NCBI RefSeq assembly: GCF_033947565.1
Contig: NZ_JARPVX010000001.1
Span: forward strand, 62,001 to 126,000
Direction of reading: 5' to 3'
Length of the DNA stretch: 64,000 nucleotides
From: Lichenihabitans sp033947565
Lineage (GTDB): Bacteria; Pseudomonadota; Alphaproteobacteria; Rhizobiales; Beijerinckiaceae
The number at the start of each line of letters is the position of its first letter. Within the stretch, counting starts at the first letter, position 1. Both the position numbers and the translations under genes were made by a program. Under the pieces are notes generated by a model. It saw only the letters and a list, made by a program, of their open reading frames with translations, made no database searches and was not told the DNA's origin. This document shows, in pieces, positions 26,311 through 34,849 of the stretch.

Positions 26311-26535
26311 ATGATCGAGTTGCTGCGAACCAACGACATCGTCCTGCTGTCCGTGATCGAGGCCATCCTGACGAGTGAGCGGGTCGATTTCTTCCTGGCC
26401 GATCAGCACATGTCCACACTCGAGGGCTCGACCGGCTTCATGCAGCGGCGGATCCTGGTGCCGATCGACGTGGTCGAGCGGGCGAGACGATTGATGCGCG
26501 AGGCCGGCTTCGGGGCTGAACTCGCAGACCGATGA
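26311..26535 (+). CDS. DUF2007 family protein
   Basis: A 74-residue protein of the putative signal-transducing DUF2007 family. MIELLRTNDIVLLSVIEAIL is the typical opening, followed by a DQHMS element, and ILVPIDVVERARRLMREAGF ends it. The fold is small alpha/beta; the function is not established. ATG 26311 has AAGGAG about 14 nt upstream. It is divergent from the polyprenyl synthase and its stop overlaps the next gene start by 4 nt (ATGA), so it is co-translated with trmN6. This arrangement is common in Hyphomicrobiales. Confidence 0.85.
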   Translation: MIELLRTNDIVLLSVIEAILTSERVDFFLADQHMSTLEGSTGFMQRRILVPIDVVERARRLMREAGFGAELADR

Positions 26536-27272
26536 GCGACGACGTCGCGGATCACGGCTTCCTCGACAATCGCCTTGTCCTGCGCGAGCCGAAGCGCGGT
26601 CACCGGTCGGGAACCGATGCGCTGCTTTTAGCAGCCTTTGCACGGCCGCAGGCCGGGGCTCACGTGCTCGATGCCGGTGCTGGTGCTGGTGCCGTGGCGC
26701 TGGCGGTCTTGTCGCAATCCGACGCTGTCACCGCGATACTGCTGGAAGGCAATCCAGCGATGGCCGCCCTGGCGGCCCACAATGTGGTCGCAAACGGCTT
26801 CGCGCCACGAGCCCAGGTCCTTGAAGCCGACCTGTTCGATAAAGCCGCCTGTCGCATCGGACTCGGACAGCCCGTTGACGTCGTGCTGTCCAATCCGCCG
26901 TTTTTTCAGGCCGAAACTGTGAGGGTGTCGCACCATCCCCAACGGGCCGCATCGCACGTGCTGGACGGACGTGGCCATCATGACTGGTTCAGGCGGCTGT
27001 TTTCATTAGCTCGCCCGGGTGGACGCATCCTGGCGATTCACCGTCCCGAGGCCTTGCGAGATTTTCTCGAGGTGGCGGCGAACCGTGCTGCCGTCACACT
27101 TCGCTTCATCCACGCCCGGTCCGGCGAGCCGGCCACCCGGGTGTTGCTGGAAGCAAAGCTTGGAAGCAAGGCTCCGATGGTCGTCTTGCCGTCCTTGGCC
27201 CTGCATGGCCCCGATGGGCACTTCACGCGAGAAGCTGAAAACCTCCATCGAGGTCGCTGGCAGACAGCATAA
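26532..27272 (+). CDS. trmN6: tRNA1(Val) A37 N6-methyltransferase-like
   Basis: A 246-residue SAM-dependent methyltransferase. The early block RGHRSGTDALLLAAF and motif I VLDAGAGAGAVALAVL (near residue 45) bind SAM. The catalytic N6-adenine motif SNPPFFQ begins near residue 120. These match the TrmN6/YfiC family, which methylates A37 of tRNA-Val. It lies directly downstream of and overlaps DUF2007. It converges with the Gly-rich protein gene, and its stop lies in the T-run side of that gene's terminator. Confidence 0.83.
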   Translation: MSDDVADHGFLDNRLVLREPKRGHRSGTDALLLAAFARPQAGAHVLDAGAGAGAVALAVLSQSDAVTAILLEGNPAMAALAAHNVVANGFAPRAQVLEADLFDKAACRIGLGQPVDVVLSNPPFFQAETVRVSHHPQRAASHVLDGRGHHDWFRRLFSLARPGGRILAIHRPEALRDFLEVAANRAAVTLRFIHARSGEPATRVLLEAKLGSKAPMVVLPSLALHGPDGHFTREAENLHRGRWQTA

Positions 27273-27297
27273 AAAGAAGGCCGGCTCAACGCCGGCC
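27271..27297 (-). terminator. Rho-independent terminator of the Gly-rich gene
   Basis: A GC stem GGCCGGC (27279-27285) pairs with GCCGGCC (27291-27297) around a 5-nt loop. Read on the minus strand it is followed by TTCTTTTT. It lies 13 bp after the Gly-rich gene stop, at the convergent end of trmN6. Confidence 0.8.
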
Positions 27298-27309
27298 TCC
27301 CCGATGATT

Positions 27310-27777
27310 TCAGTAGCAAACGTTCACGAGGTGAGGTCCGTAGGGCCCCCACACACGGCGCAGGCACTGATCGTACCCGCCGCCGTAACCACCGTAACCA
27401 CCATACCCGGCACCGTAGTAGCCGCCACCGTAGCCACCGTACCCGCCATAGCCACCACCGTAGCCATAACCAAGCGCGCTGCCGAGCAGAAGGCCTGTGC
27501 CGAAGCCACCGATGCCATAGCCGTAACCGCGGCCGTAACCACCATGGCGATACCCACCGCCATAACCGCCACCGAAGCCACCGCCACGATATCCGCCAAA
27601 GCCACCACCGTGGAATCCCCCACCATGGAAGCCACCGCCACCCGGGAAGAAGCGGGGACCGCCGAAGGCGGCCGCGGGATCGGTCATTCCGGCGCCAGCG
27701 ACCACAAGGGCGACCGCTGCCACACCGGCCTTGATCAGATTCCTTGCGGAACCAACATTCATCATCGTCGTAGACAT
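27310..27777 (-). CDS. Secreted Gly/Tyr-rich repeat protein
   Basis: A 155-residue exported protein. The N-terminus has a signal peptide (LIKAGVAAVALVVAGAG, cleavage likely after DPAAA). The mature part is mostly GGFHGGGF, GGYRGGGFGGGY and YGGYGGYGGGYYG-type repeats. It ends in a short conserved-looking segment with two cysteines, QCLRRVWGPYGPHLVNVCY, a tail seen in many small hyphomicrobial secreted proteins. ATG 27777 has GGAG 6 nt upstream; the frame is open to 28404 but overlaps gloA, so the longer form is rejected. The protein is likely flexible and surface or periplasmic; its role is unknown. A clear terminator follows. Confidence 0.75.
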   Translation of the reverse strand: MSTTMMNVGSARNLIKAGVAAVALVVAGAGMTDPAAAFGGPRFFPGGGGFHGGGFHGGGFGGYRGGGFGGGYGGGYRHGGYGRGYGYGIGGFGTGLLLGSALGYGYGGGYGGYGGYGGGYYGAGYGGYGGYGGGYDQCLRRVWGPYGPHLVNVCY

Positions 27778-27921
27778 ACTCAACTCCATCGAACCGAGTT
27801 GAATGGAAAACGCAGCGATGGAAAAACGGTTCCGGAACCAGCCACGCTGCTGCAACAACGCGGCCATCCACTTACCGCGGCGCGGTGGTGGTTTCGCGGT
27901 TACGATTAGCTGAGAGGTCTC

Positions 27922-28362
27922 ATGCAATATCTCCATACCATGGTCCGCGTCACCAACCTGGAGCAAAGTCTCGACTTCTTCTGCGCCAAGATGGGGTTCA
28001 CGGAAGTCCGGCGCATCGAAAACGAGAAGGGTCGTTTTACCTTGGTCTTCCTGACAGCCCCGGACGACGAAGGACGGGCCCGCGAGGCCAACACTCCTAC
28101 TGTGGAGCTCACCTACAACTGGGATCCGGAAAGCTACACCGGGGGCCGCAATTTCGGCCATTTGGCCTATGCGGTGGACGATATCTATGGGCTTTGCGAT
28201 CGCTTGATGAAGGCCGGCGTCATCATCAATCGGCCGCCACGCGACGGCCACATGGCCTTTATCCGCACCCCTGACGGCATCTCGATCGAACTGATCCAAA
28301 AGAACGGGTCGCTTCCCGCCCAGGAACCCTGGTCGTCGATGCCAAATACCGGAAGCTGGTGA
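27922..28362 (+). CDS. gloA: Lactoylglutathione lyase (glyoxalase I)
   Basis: A 146-residue VOC-superfamily enzyme that converts the methylglyoxal-glutathione adduct to S-lactoylglutathione. The four metal ligands are recognisable: His5 in YLHTMVRV, Glu in VELTYNWD, His in FGHLAYAVDD and Glu in ISIELIQK. TYNWDPE and the DGISIEL end are typical GloA. The tail (AQEPWSSMPNTGSW) is close to other alphaproteobacterial forms. The start ATG lies 144 bp from the divergent Gly-rich gene. Confidence 0.95.
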   Translation: MQYLHTMVRVTNLEQSLDFFCAKMGFTEVRRIENEKGRFTLVFLTAPDDEGRAREANTPTVELTYNWDPESYTGGRNFGHLAYAVDDIYGLCDRLMKAGVIINRPPRDGHMAFIRTPDGISIELIQKNGSLPAQEPWSSMPNTGSW

Positions 28363-28469
28363 GGCGTTCTGCCGCCTTACAAACATGCGGGCCTTGCGTG
28401 GCACCGCCAGCCCTTGTCGAGTTGAGGCGGTAAAACGCAGGCGACCGAAGGCTGCAAGCGGCGCGCGGT

Positions 28470-29486
28470 TTAGACCAGCGCGTCGAGCAGCGCCTCGAAG
28501 CGGGATCGTTCGTCGGCCGTTGCCGTAGACGGTTCCCGCGCGATCAACGTAAGCGCCTTGCTGGCCCGCTCTGCGGCGAGCCCGGCCAGCCGGGGTGCCG
28601 CCTCAGCAACCTGCCGCGCCTCGTCCAGCTTGCCATTGCAATGCAGGAGGATGTCGCAACCCGCCATGGCCGCAGCCATGGCGCGCTCGCGAAGGGAACC
28701 CTTCAGCGCCTGCATCGACAGGTCGTCACTCAACAACAGCCCTGTGAAGCCGAGCGCCCCGCGGATGATCGTGTCCTGGACGATCCGGGAGATCGTCGCA
28801 GGCTGTTCCGGGTCGATGGCGCTGTAAACCACATGGGCCGTCATCGCGGCCGGCAGGTCCGCCAGCGCGATGAAGGGCCGAAAGTCTGTTCGTTCCAATT
28901 CCTCCAGGGTGGCATCCACAACCGGAAGGTCGTGGTGGCTATCCACCATGCCGCGACCGTGACCTGGCACGTGTTTGATGACCGGCAGGACGCCCCCGTG
29001 CAGCAACCCGTTGGCGAAGGCGCGCCCGAGCCGCGCAACGGTGTCTGGATCGGCCCCAAAGGCCCGATTGCCGACGACGTGATGACTGCCTGGGGCGGGG
29101 ACGTCCAGAACGGGGGCGCAGTCGACGGTGATGCCGGCATCGCGCAGGTCGGAGGCGATGAGCCGTCCTCCCAGCGTAGCGGCTTCAATCTGATGGGCTT
29201 CCGACGTTAGGCTCGCGTAGGCTGCGGCAGCTGGATAGAGGGGCCAATGGGGCGGCCCGAGCCGTTGAACACGGCCGCCTTCCTGATCGATCAGGACCGG
29301 CGCTTCCGAGCGCCCGACCGCTTCCCGGAAGGCCGCCGTGAGCGCCCGAAGCTGAGTGGGCGACTGCACATTGCGCTTGAAGAGGATCAAGCCCCACGGC
29401 TGTTCGTCGGTCAGGAAGCGCCGCTCGTCATCGCTGAGCGCGAGGCCTTCGCAGCCGCAAACGAAGGCCTTGGGAACAACGTCCAT
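28470..29486 (-). CDS. nagZ: Beta-N-acetylhexosaminidase
   Basis: A 338-residue glycoside hydrolase family 3 enzyme that removes GlcNAc from cytoplasmic muropeptides during peptidoglycan recycling. PVLIDQEGGRVQRL is the substrate loop. KHVPGHGRGMVDSHHDLP near residue 170 holds the catalytic His/Asp dyad, and the nucleophile is in LLLSDDLSMQAL near 254. No signal peptide is present, as expected. ATG 29486 shares its A with the stop of the upstream SPOR gene (TGATG), so the two are coupled. It is the last gene of dgt-argS-SPOR-nagZ in this window. Confidence 0.93.
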   Translation of the reverse strand: MDVVPKAFVCGCEGLALSDDERRFLTDEQPWGLILFKRNVQSPTQLRALTAAFREAVGRSEAPVLIDQEGGRVQRLGPPHWPLYPAAAAYASLTSEAHQIEAATLGGRLIASDLRDAGITVDCAPVLDVPAPGSHHVVGNRAFGADPDTVARLGRAFANGLLHGGVLPVIKHVPGHGRGMVDSHHDLPVVDATLEELERTDFRPFIALADLPAAMTAHVVYSAIDPEQPATISRIVQDTIIRGALGFTGLLLSDDLSMQALKGSLRERAMAAAMAGCDILLHCNGKLDEARQVAEAAPRLAGLAAERASKALTLIAREPSTATADERSRFEALLDALV

Positions 29487-30865
29487 CAGTTGCGGACGAC
29501 GAAGCACGACCCGCCGCTACCCTGCAGCTTGGTGCAAAGCGTCTTGGCATCGGCCTGTGCCAGATTGCCGACCCGCACACGAAAGATGGACTTGCCGTCC
29601 CGGTCCGCCTTGACGATGGCCGGCTTAGCGCCGCCGAGTTCCGCCGCGAATTTCTTCTGCAGGCGCGTCGACATGTCCTTGGCTTCCTGCTCGCTCGGCG
29701 GCGCGCCGAGCTGCACAGACCATGTTCCGGGCGCAGCCGCAGGAGCGTCAGCGGCAGCTGACGGCGTGGCCGACGCCAGAATGGCAGCCTTCGGCGCACG
29801 GGTCGGAGCAACGGCCGGCTTGGTGCCGGAGGCGCCAGCAACCGGCGAGGTCGGCGTTGCCGACGCGCGCCCCGTCGATTTCGGGGTCGAAGGCTTCGGT
29901 TCGGCGCTCACGGGTGCCGCGCCGCCGGCAGCCTGCGGCAGCACCATGCCGATCGGAGCCGCCGCGGCGGCCTGCGGGGCTTCGCCGACGACGGAGCCAT
30001 CGGGGCGGATCAGCACCGTCTTGACCTTGCGGGGCTGCGGGAACGCGCTGGTGGCCTCCGTCGAGCCTGCGGCGGCGTCGGTCGAAGCGGTTTTCGGCAG
30101 CTGGTTCAAGTCGACCGGCTGCTCGTTGTTGGTCACCACCTTGGCGTTGTCGACCTTGTCGCTGCCGGTCTTTTCCAGGAGGGCGGTGTTGGCATCGGGC
30201 GCGTTGCCACTCGCCACGTCGGGCGACGGCACCTTGGTGGGGGTTTCGGCCGCCATGATGGTGGGCGGCGCGCCGTTGCTGCCATGCAGGCCGGAACCGT
30301 CGCGCATCAGGAAGGTCGCGCCAAGGCCACCACCGGTCAGCGCCACGACGGCCGCCAACACCACCAAGGTGCGGCGCGATCCCCTGCCGTCATGCCGCAG
30401 ATCGCGGCTAGGCTCATGGAACAGGTCGCCGGTCGGGCCGGCCTGCGGCAGAGCCCCTTCGGCCCAAAGATCGGCATTCAACGGGGGTGCCTCGCCACGC
30501 CCCCCCGCCACCGGGTAGCCGAGCGCCGGCTCGAAGGCTTCAGCACCTTCACCGGCCGCATAGCCATGCGGCTGCGCCTGCTGGTGCGTGTGCTCGGCAT
30601 GGTAGTCGACAGGATCGCCGTGATCGAAATCCCGGTCGTCATATTCGGGAGTGGCGTCGTGGGGGTGGGCCGGAGGGGTCATCCCAAGCTGGGGGAACCG
30701 CGTCACCGTGGAAGCCGGCGCCTGGCCACCCGACCGGAACGGATCGTCCTTGCCGACCAATCGCGCCAGCTCCGCCAGCGGATCCTCGCGATCCGAGCCC
30801 GGCCGCTGACCCTGCGCGTCGTAACCGGCCATATTCTGGCGCGGCCGCATGAACGGCTCACTCAT
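29486..30865 (-). CDS. SPOR-domain membrane protein
   Basis: A 459-residue protein. The N-terminal part is cytoplasmic, acidic and low-complexity (PFRSGGQAPAS, HAEHTHQQAQPHG). One membrane helix lies at about residues 168-188 (LVVLAAVVALTGGGLGATFL). A long Ala/Pro/Thr-rich periplasmic linker follows, and the C-terminal SPOR domain (about 385-459, starting GTWSVQLGAPPSEQEAKDM) binds denuded peptidoglycan at the division site. ATG 30865 was chosen for GAGG 6 nt upstream. It lies between argS and nagZ, a conserved order in Hyphomicrobiales, and probably acts in cell division or septal wall remodelling. Confidence 0.85.
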   Translation of the reverse strand: MSEPFMRPRQNMAGYDAQGQRPGSDREDPLAELARLVGKDDPFRSGGQAPASTVTRFPQLGMTPPAHPHDATPEYDDRDFDHGDPVDYHAEHTHQQAQPHGYAAGEGAEAFEPALGYPVAGGRGEAPPLNADLWAEGALPQAGPTGDLFHEPSRDLRHDGRGSRRTLVVLAAVVALTGGGLGATFLMRDGSGLHGSNGAPPTIMAAETPTKVPSPDVASGNAPDANTALLEKTGSDKVDNAKVVTNNEQPVDLNQLPKTASTDAAAGSTEATSAFPQPRKVKTVLIRPDGSVVGEAPQAAAAAPIGMVLPQAAGGAAPVSAEPKPSTPKSTGRASATPTSPVAGASGTKPAVAPTRAPKAAILASATPSAAADAPAAAPGTWSVQLGAPPSEQEAKDMSTRLQKKFAAELGGAKPAIVKADRDGKSIFRVRVGNLAQADAKTLCTKLQGSGGSCFVVRN

Positions 30866-30997
30866 CCTGCACCTCGCGTCGCGGCCGCCTCGATCCGAAC
30901 CTTCGTTCGAAGCGCGGCCCTCTTCCGCCTGTTCCCGATTGGTGTTTGAGACCAACACGGCAGCACGACGGAAAAAAGGCGCGATGCTTCGGATCGA

Positions 30998-32779
30998 CTA
31001 CCGCATTTCTTCCGGGGCATTGACCCCGAGAATGCCAAGGCCGGACTTGAGCACGATCAACAACGATCCCACCAAGCCCAACCTGGCCCGCGATAAATCT
31101 CGCTGATCTTCCTTAACGAACCGTAGTTCCGGATGATCTTTGCCGCGGTTCCAGTGCGCGTGGAACGCGCTGGCAAGCTCGTGCACGTAGAAGGCGATCC
31201 TGTGTGGCTCATGGGCCGCCGCGGCGCTGGCCACCACACGGGGGAATTGCGCGATCAGCTTGATGAGGCCCTGCTCGCCTTCGTCGCTCAACAGCGCGAA
31301 ATCGGCCTCGGCCAAGGCGCCGGTGGTCTGGTCGAGATCGGGAAGAACGGTCGCGGCCTGTCGCATGATCGAACGCCCGCGCGCATGGGCATATTGCACA
31401 TAGAAGACCGGATTGTCCTTGGATTGCTCCAGCACCTTCTCGAGGTCGAAGTCGAGCGGCGCGTCGTTCTTGCGAAACAACATCATGAAACGGACGGCAT
31501 CGACGCCGACTTCGTCCACCACCTCCCGCAGGGTTACGAAGTCGCCCGAGCGCTTCGACATCTTCACCGGCTCACCGGCTCGCAGCAGCTTGACCAACTG
31601 GCACAGCTTGACGTCGAGCGCCACACTGCGGTTCGACAAGGCCGCCACGGCCGCCGTCATGCGCTTGACATAGCCGCCGTGGTCGGCCCCCAGCACATCG
31701 ATGAGCGCCCCGAAGCCGCGGTCGATCTTGGTTTTGTGGTAGGCGATGTCCGAAGCGAAATAGGTGTAGGCACCGTTCGACTTGCGCAGCGCGCGGTCGA
31801 CGTCGTCGCCGAATACTGTCGAGCGGAATAACGTCTGCTCGCGATCTTCCCAGTCGTCCGGCAACTGCCCCTTGGGCGGCGGCAGGCGGCCCAGATAGAT
31901 CAACCCCTTGGCCTCGAGATCCGCAATCGCCGCCTCGACGGCATTGATGTCCCGACCGGGCAGGTTCGCCGTCAGCGAGCGTTCCGAGAAGAACACCTCG
32001 TGGCGAATGTTCAAACTGGCGAGGTCGTCGCGGATCAGGTCCATCATGGCCGCGATAGCGTCGTCGCGGACGGTCGGCAGCCAGGCGGCCTCGTCCTGCT
32101 GAAGCAGTGCATCGCCATGCTGGCGGGCGAGCGCCTGGCCGACGCCCTTCAGATAATCGCCGGGGTACAACCCTTCGGGAATCGCTCCGATGGTCTCGCC
32201 GAGCGCCTCGCGGTAGCGCAGGAAAGCCGAGCGCGCCAGAACGTCCACCTGAGCGCCGGCATCGTTGATGTAATATTCCCGCACCACCGACTGGCCCGCG
32301 AAGCCCAGCAGCGCCGCCAGCGCGTCGCCGAAGACGGCGCCGCGGCCATGGCCGACATGCATCGGGCCGGTCGGGTTGGCGGACACGAACTCGATGTTGA
32401 CGGACGGCGCGCCGGGCGCCGCATTGCGCCCGAAGCCTGCCGCATCCGCGAGGCTCGACCGCAGCACCTCGCCCAGGATGCGCGGCCGCAGGCGAAGGTT
32501 CAGGAATCCCGGGCCCGCCACCTCGGCCGCATCGACGTCCGGGTCTTCCGCCAACACGGCGGCCAGAACGGTCGCAAACTGGCGCGGCGACTTGAAATGC
32601 GCCTGTGCCTCCTTGGCATAAACCATGGCGGCATTGGTCGACAGGTCTCCATGGCTGGCGTCGCGCGGCGGCTCGACCACGAAACGGCCGAGGTCGAGTC
32701 CGGCCGGCAAGCGGCCGTCGGCCAGCATAGGCTCGAGAACCGCCACGAAGCGGCGACGAAATTCGGCGAAGATGTCCAT
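30998..32779 (-). CDS. argS: Arginyl-tRNA synthetase
   Basis: A 593-residue class I synthetase that charges tRNA-Arg. The Arg-tRNA-synt N domain is at residues 1-100, the HIGH-type motif HVGHGRGAVFGD near 141 and the KMSK-type motif KMSKRSGDFVTL near 404. A C-terminal DALR anticodon-binding domain has YVQYAHARGRSIMR and YVHELASAFHAHWNRG. Length is standard. It follows dgt with a 38-bp gap and precedes the SPOR gene, as part of one minus-strand operon. Confidence 0.96.
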   Translation of the reverse strand: MDIFAEFRRRFVAVLEPMLADGRLPAGLDLGRFVVEPPRDASHGDLSTNAAMVYAKEAQAHFKSPRQFATVLAAVLAEDPDVDAAEVAGPGFLNLRLRPRILGEVLRSSLADAAGFGRNAAPGAPSVNIEFVSANPTGPMHVGHGRGAVFGDALAALLGFAGQSVVREYYINDAGAQVDVLARSAFLRYREALGETIGAIPEGLYPGDYLKGVGQALARQHGDALLQQDEAAWLPTVRDDAIAAMMDLIRDDLASLNIRHEVFFSERSLTANLPGRDINAVEAAIADLEAKGLIYLGRLPPPKGQLPDDWEDREQTLFRSTVFGDDVDRALRKSNGAYTYFASDIAYHKTKIDRGFGALIDVLGADHGGYVKRMTAAVAALSNRSVALDVKLCQLVKLLRAGEPVKMSKRSGDFVTLREVVDEVGVDAVRFMMLFRKNDAPLDFDLEKVLEQSKDNPVFYVQYAHARGRSIMRQAATVLPDLDQTTGALAEADFALLSDEGEQGLIKLIAQFPRVVASAAAAHEPHRIAFYVHELASAFHAHWNRGKDHPELRFVKEDQRDLSRARLGLVGSLLIVLKSGLGILGVNAPEEMR

Positions 32780-32817
32780 GGTGCCTTCCCGCCCCGAGGC
32801 ACGGGGCCGGGCGGCAC

Positions 32818-34026
32818 CTAGCTCAAATCGGGGGTATCGTCAAAAAGCCGGCGATGTTCCGACACGGCATGCCGATCCGTCATGCCGGCCACGTAGTCGG
32901 CGACACGGCGGGCGTGAGCCCGTGTGCCGCCCCCATGGTCGCCGATCCGCCACGCCGCGGGCAACAGGTCGGGCGCCTCGAGCAGCTTGGCCGCGAGGTC
33001 CTGCACCACGGTCCAGGCGCGCCGCCGCACCACGACGAGCCGGGGATGCCGGTACATGCGCTCGAAGAGAAAATCCTTCAGTTTGAGGCTGTCTTCCTGC
33101 CGAGGGGGCGAAAGCTTCACCAGCGGCACGGGCAGGCACCGCACCGCATCGGCGTCGCGCGGAGCAACCTGATCGAGGCGGCGTCGGGTTGCCGCGATGA
33201 TGTCGTCGACGAAGACGCCCACAAGCTCACGCGTGATGCCGCGGATCAGCAGCAGATCGTCGAGGCCGGGGGCCTCCGCCAATTGCCGCCGTTTCGCCTC
33301 GGCGAGAACCGGCACGGCCTCGAGATCCACCAGGCTGAACAATCCCGCCTGGAGTCCGTCCTCGATGTCATGCGCGTTATAGGCGATGTCGTCCGAGGCG
33401 GCCGCCACCTGCGCCTCGATCCCTGGGTTGGGGTGGGCGCCAAGCGCGCGGCTCCAGGCGTCCGTCCCCGTCACACAGGCGAGCCCGTCGTGGTGCCAGG
33501 CTGACCAGGGTGCTGGCCGGTCCTGCGCGTCGCCGCTGCGGTTGACGAGGCCGTCGAGCGTGTCCCAGGTGAGATTCAACCCATCGAATGCCGGATAGCG
33601 ACGCTCGATCAGCGTGACGATGCGCAGCGTCTGGGCATTGTGGTCGAAGCCGCCGAAGGGGCAAAGCACGGTTGAGAGCGCAGCCTCGCCGGTGTGGCCG
33701 AAGGGCGTATGGCCGAGGTCGTGCGCCAGCGCCAGCGCCTCGGTCAGATCCTCGTCGACCGCGAGCGCGCGGGCAATCGTCCGAGCGATCTGCGCCACCT
33801 CGATCGTATGGGTCAGCCGGGTGCGGAAATGATCGCCGTAGTCGGGCAGGAACACCTGCGTTTTCTGCGCGAGGCGGCGGAAGGCGGACGAATGGATGAT
33901 GCGGTCGCGGTCGCGCGCAAAGGCACCCCGGGTCGACGAAGCGGGCTCGGGCACCAGCCGGCCGCGGGACGTATCGGCCTCTGACGCATAGGGCGCGAGC
34001 CCACGGGGTTGGCGAGAGTCGGGCAC
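32818..34026 (-). CDS. dgt: Deoxyguanosinetriphosphate triphosphohydrolase-like protein
   Basis: A 402-residue HD-domain enzyme that removes triphosphate from dNTPs. The metal-binding histidines and aspartate are visible: His73 in RLTHTIEVAQI, His102-Asp103 in AHDLGHTPFGH, and a later Asp in DDIAYNAHDIEDGL. The opening RDRDRIIHSSAFRRLAQKTQVF is typical of the type 2 subfamily. It is first in dgt-argS-SPOR-nagZ and divergent from erpA across a 177-bp gap that must hold both promoters. Confidence 0.93.
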   Translation of the reverse strand: MPDSRQPRGLAPYASEADTSRGRLVPEPASSTRGAFARDRDRIIHSSAFRRLAQKTQVFLPDYGDHFRTRLTHTIEVAQIARTIARALAVDEDLTEALALAHDLGHTPFGHTGEAALSTVLCPFGGFDHNAQTLRIVTLIERRYPAFDGLNLTWDTLDGLVNRSGDAQDRPAPWSAWHHDGLACVTGTDAWSRALGAHPNPGIEAQVAAASDDIAYNAHDIEDGLQAGLFSLVDLEAVPVLAEAKRRQLAEAPGLDDLLLIRGITRELVGVFVDDIIAATRRRLDQVAPRDADAVRCLPVPLVKLSPPRQEDSLKLKDFLFERMYRHPRLVVVRRRAWTVVQDLAAKLLEAPDLLPAAWRIGDHGGGTRAHARRVADYVAGMTDRHAVSEHRRLFDDTPDLS

Positions 34027-34203
34027 AGACAGGTGTTAGCTCCCTTTGGTTTGCCCCATATGGCGACACGCGCGTTCGGCGACCAGACGCGCGTGCCCGT
34101 CACGCCCTCACATTGCGGCGAGTGAGTGGAAGGATTATCTTCCCCCATAGCATCAACCCATCGCTGCGCCGGCCTTGAACCGGTTGTTGCGGAGTTTAGC
34201 CCC

Positions 34204-34548
34204 ATGTCCGATACGCTCGAAGTTCTTCCGGTCGCGCTCACGGCGAAAGCCGCCAAGCAGGTGCGCCGCGTTCTGTCGAAGGAACCCGATGGCTCCCTGC
34301 TGCGCGTCGCCGTCAACGGCGGGGGCTGTTCGGGATTTCAATATGCCTTCGACATCGTGCAGGGCCGCGAGCCGGACGACCTCGTCGTCGAGCGGGATGG
34401 CGCTACGGTGCTGATCGATCCGGTGTCGCTCGAATATATGCGCGGTTCGCACATCGACTATGTGGACGACCTGATCGGGCAGGCCTTCAAGATCGAGAAC
34501 CCGAACGCCACGGCGTCATGCGGCTGCGGCACGAGCTTCGCGCTGTAA
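34204..34548 (+). CDS. erpA: Iron-sulfur cluster insertion protein
   Basis: A 114-residue A-type carrier protein. The three conserved cysteines are Cys42 in GGGCSGFQY and Cys106 and Cys108 in SCGCGTSF. They hold an Fe-S cluster for transfer to apo-enzymes such as IspG/IspH. ATG 34204 has CGGAG about 10 nt upstream; an in-frame ATG at 34126 is not conserved. Placement divergent from dgt is common in alphaproteobacteria and supports ErpA over IscA. Confidence 0.92.
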   Translation: MSDTLEVLPVALTAKAAKQVRRVLSKEPDGSLLRVAVNGGGCSGFQYAFDIVQGREPDDLVVERDGATVLIDPVSLEYMRGSHIDYVDDLIGQAFKIENPNATASCGCGTSFAL

Positions 34549-34849
34549 GGCGTAGAAGCGTGGCGTCCATGGCTTTTCGGGGATGACGGAAGCGCCCTGA
34601 GGTCAAAAACTTGGCTTCAAGCGCAACTGCTGGGCGGTCGTCGAAGGCACGTGTCAGCCACAGCGGAAACTCCGGTGGCGGCTGCCGCCGGCCTGCAAGC
34701 GGTTAGGCGCGTTGCGCAGACGACCGAAGGCACGCACCGGATCAAGACCACGCCGATGCGGATCCTCCGCACCGGCGTGACATTCCAACCGCGACGGGAG
34801 GCTGCGGATCAAGGGGCCGACCCTTCGACCAGCCCCCATTCGAGTCTTC
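34549..34849. other. Non-coding gap between erpA and aspS 3' ends
   Basis: About 300 bp between two convergent genes. No coding sequence with a recognisable product, no RNA gene and no clear T-tailed hairpin was seen. GC-rich inverted stretches such as GGTGGCGGCTGCCGCC occur near 34,675 but lack a poly-T tail. Confidence 0.4.
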
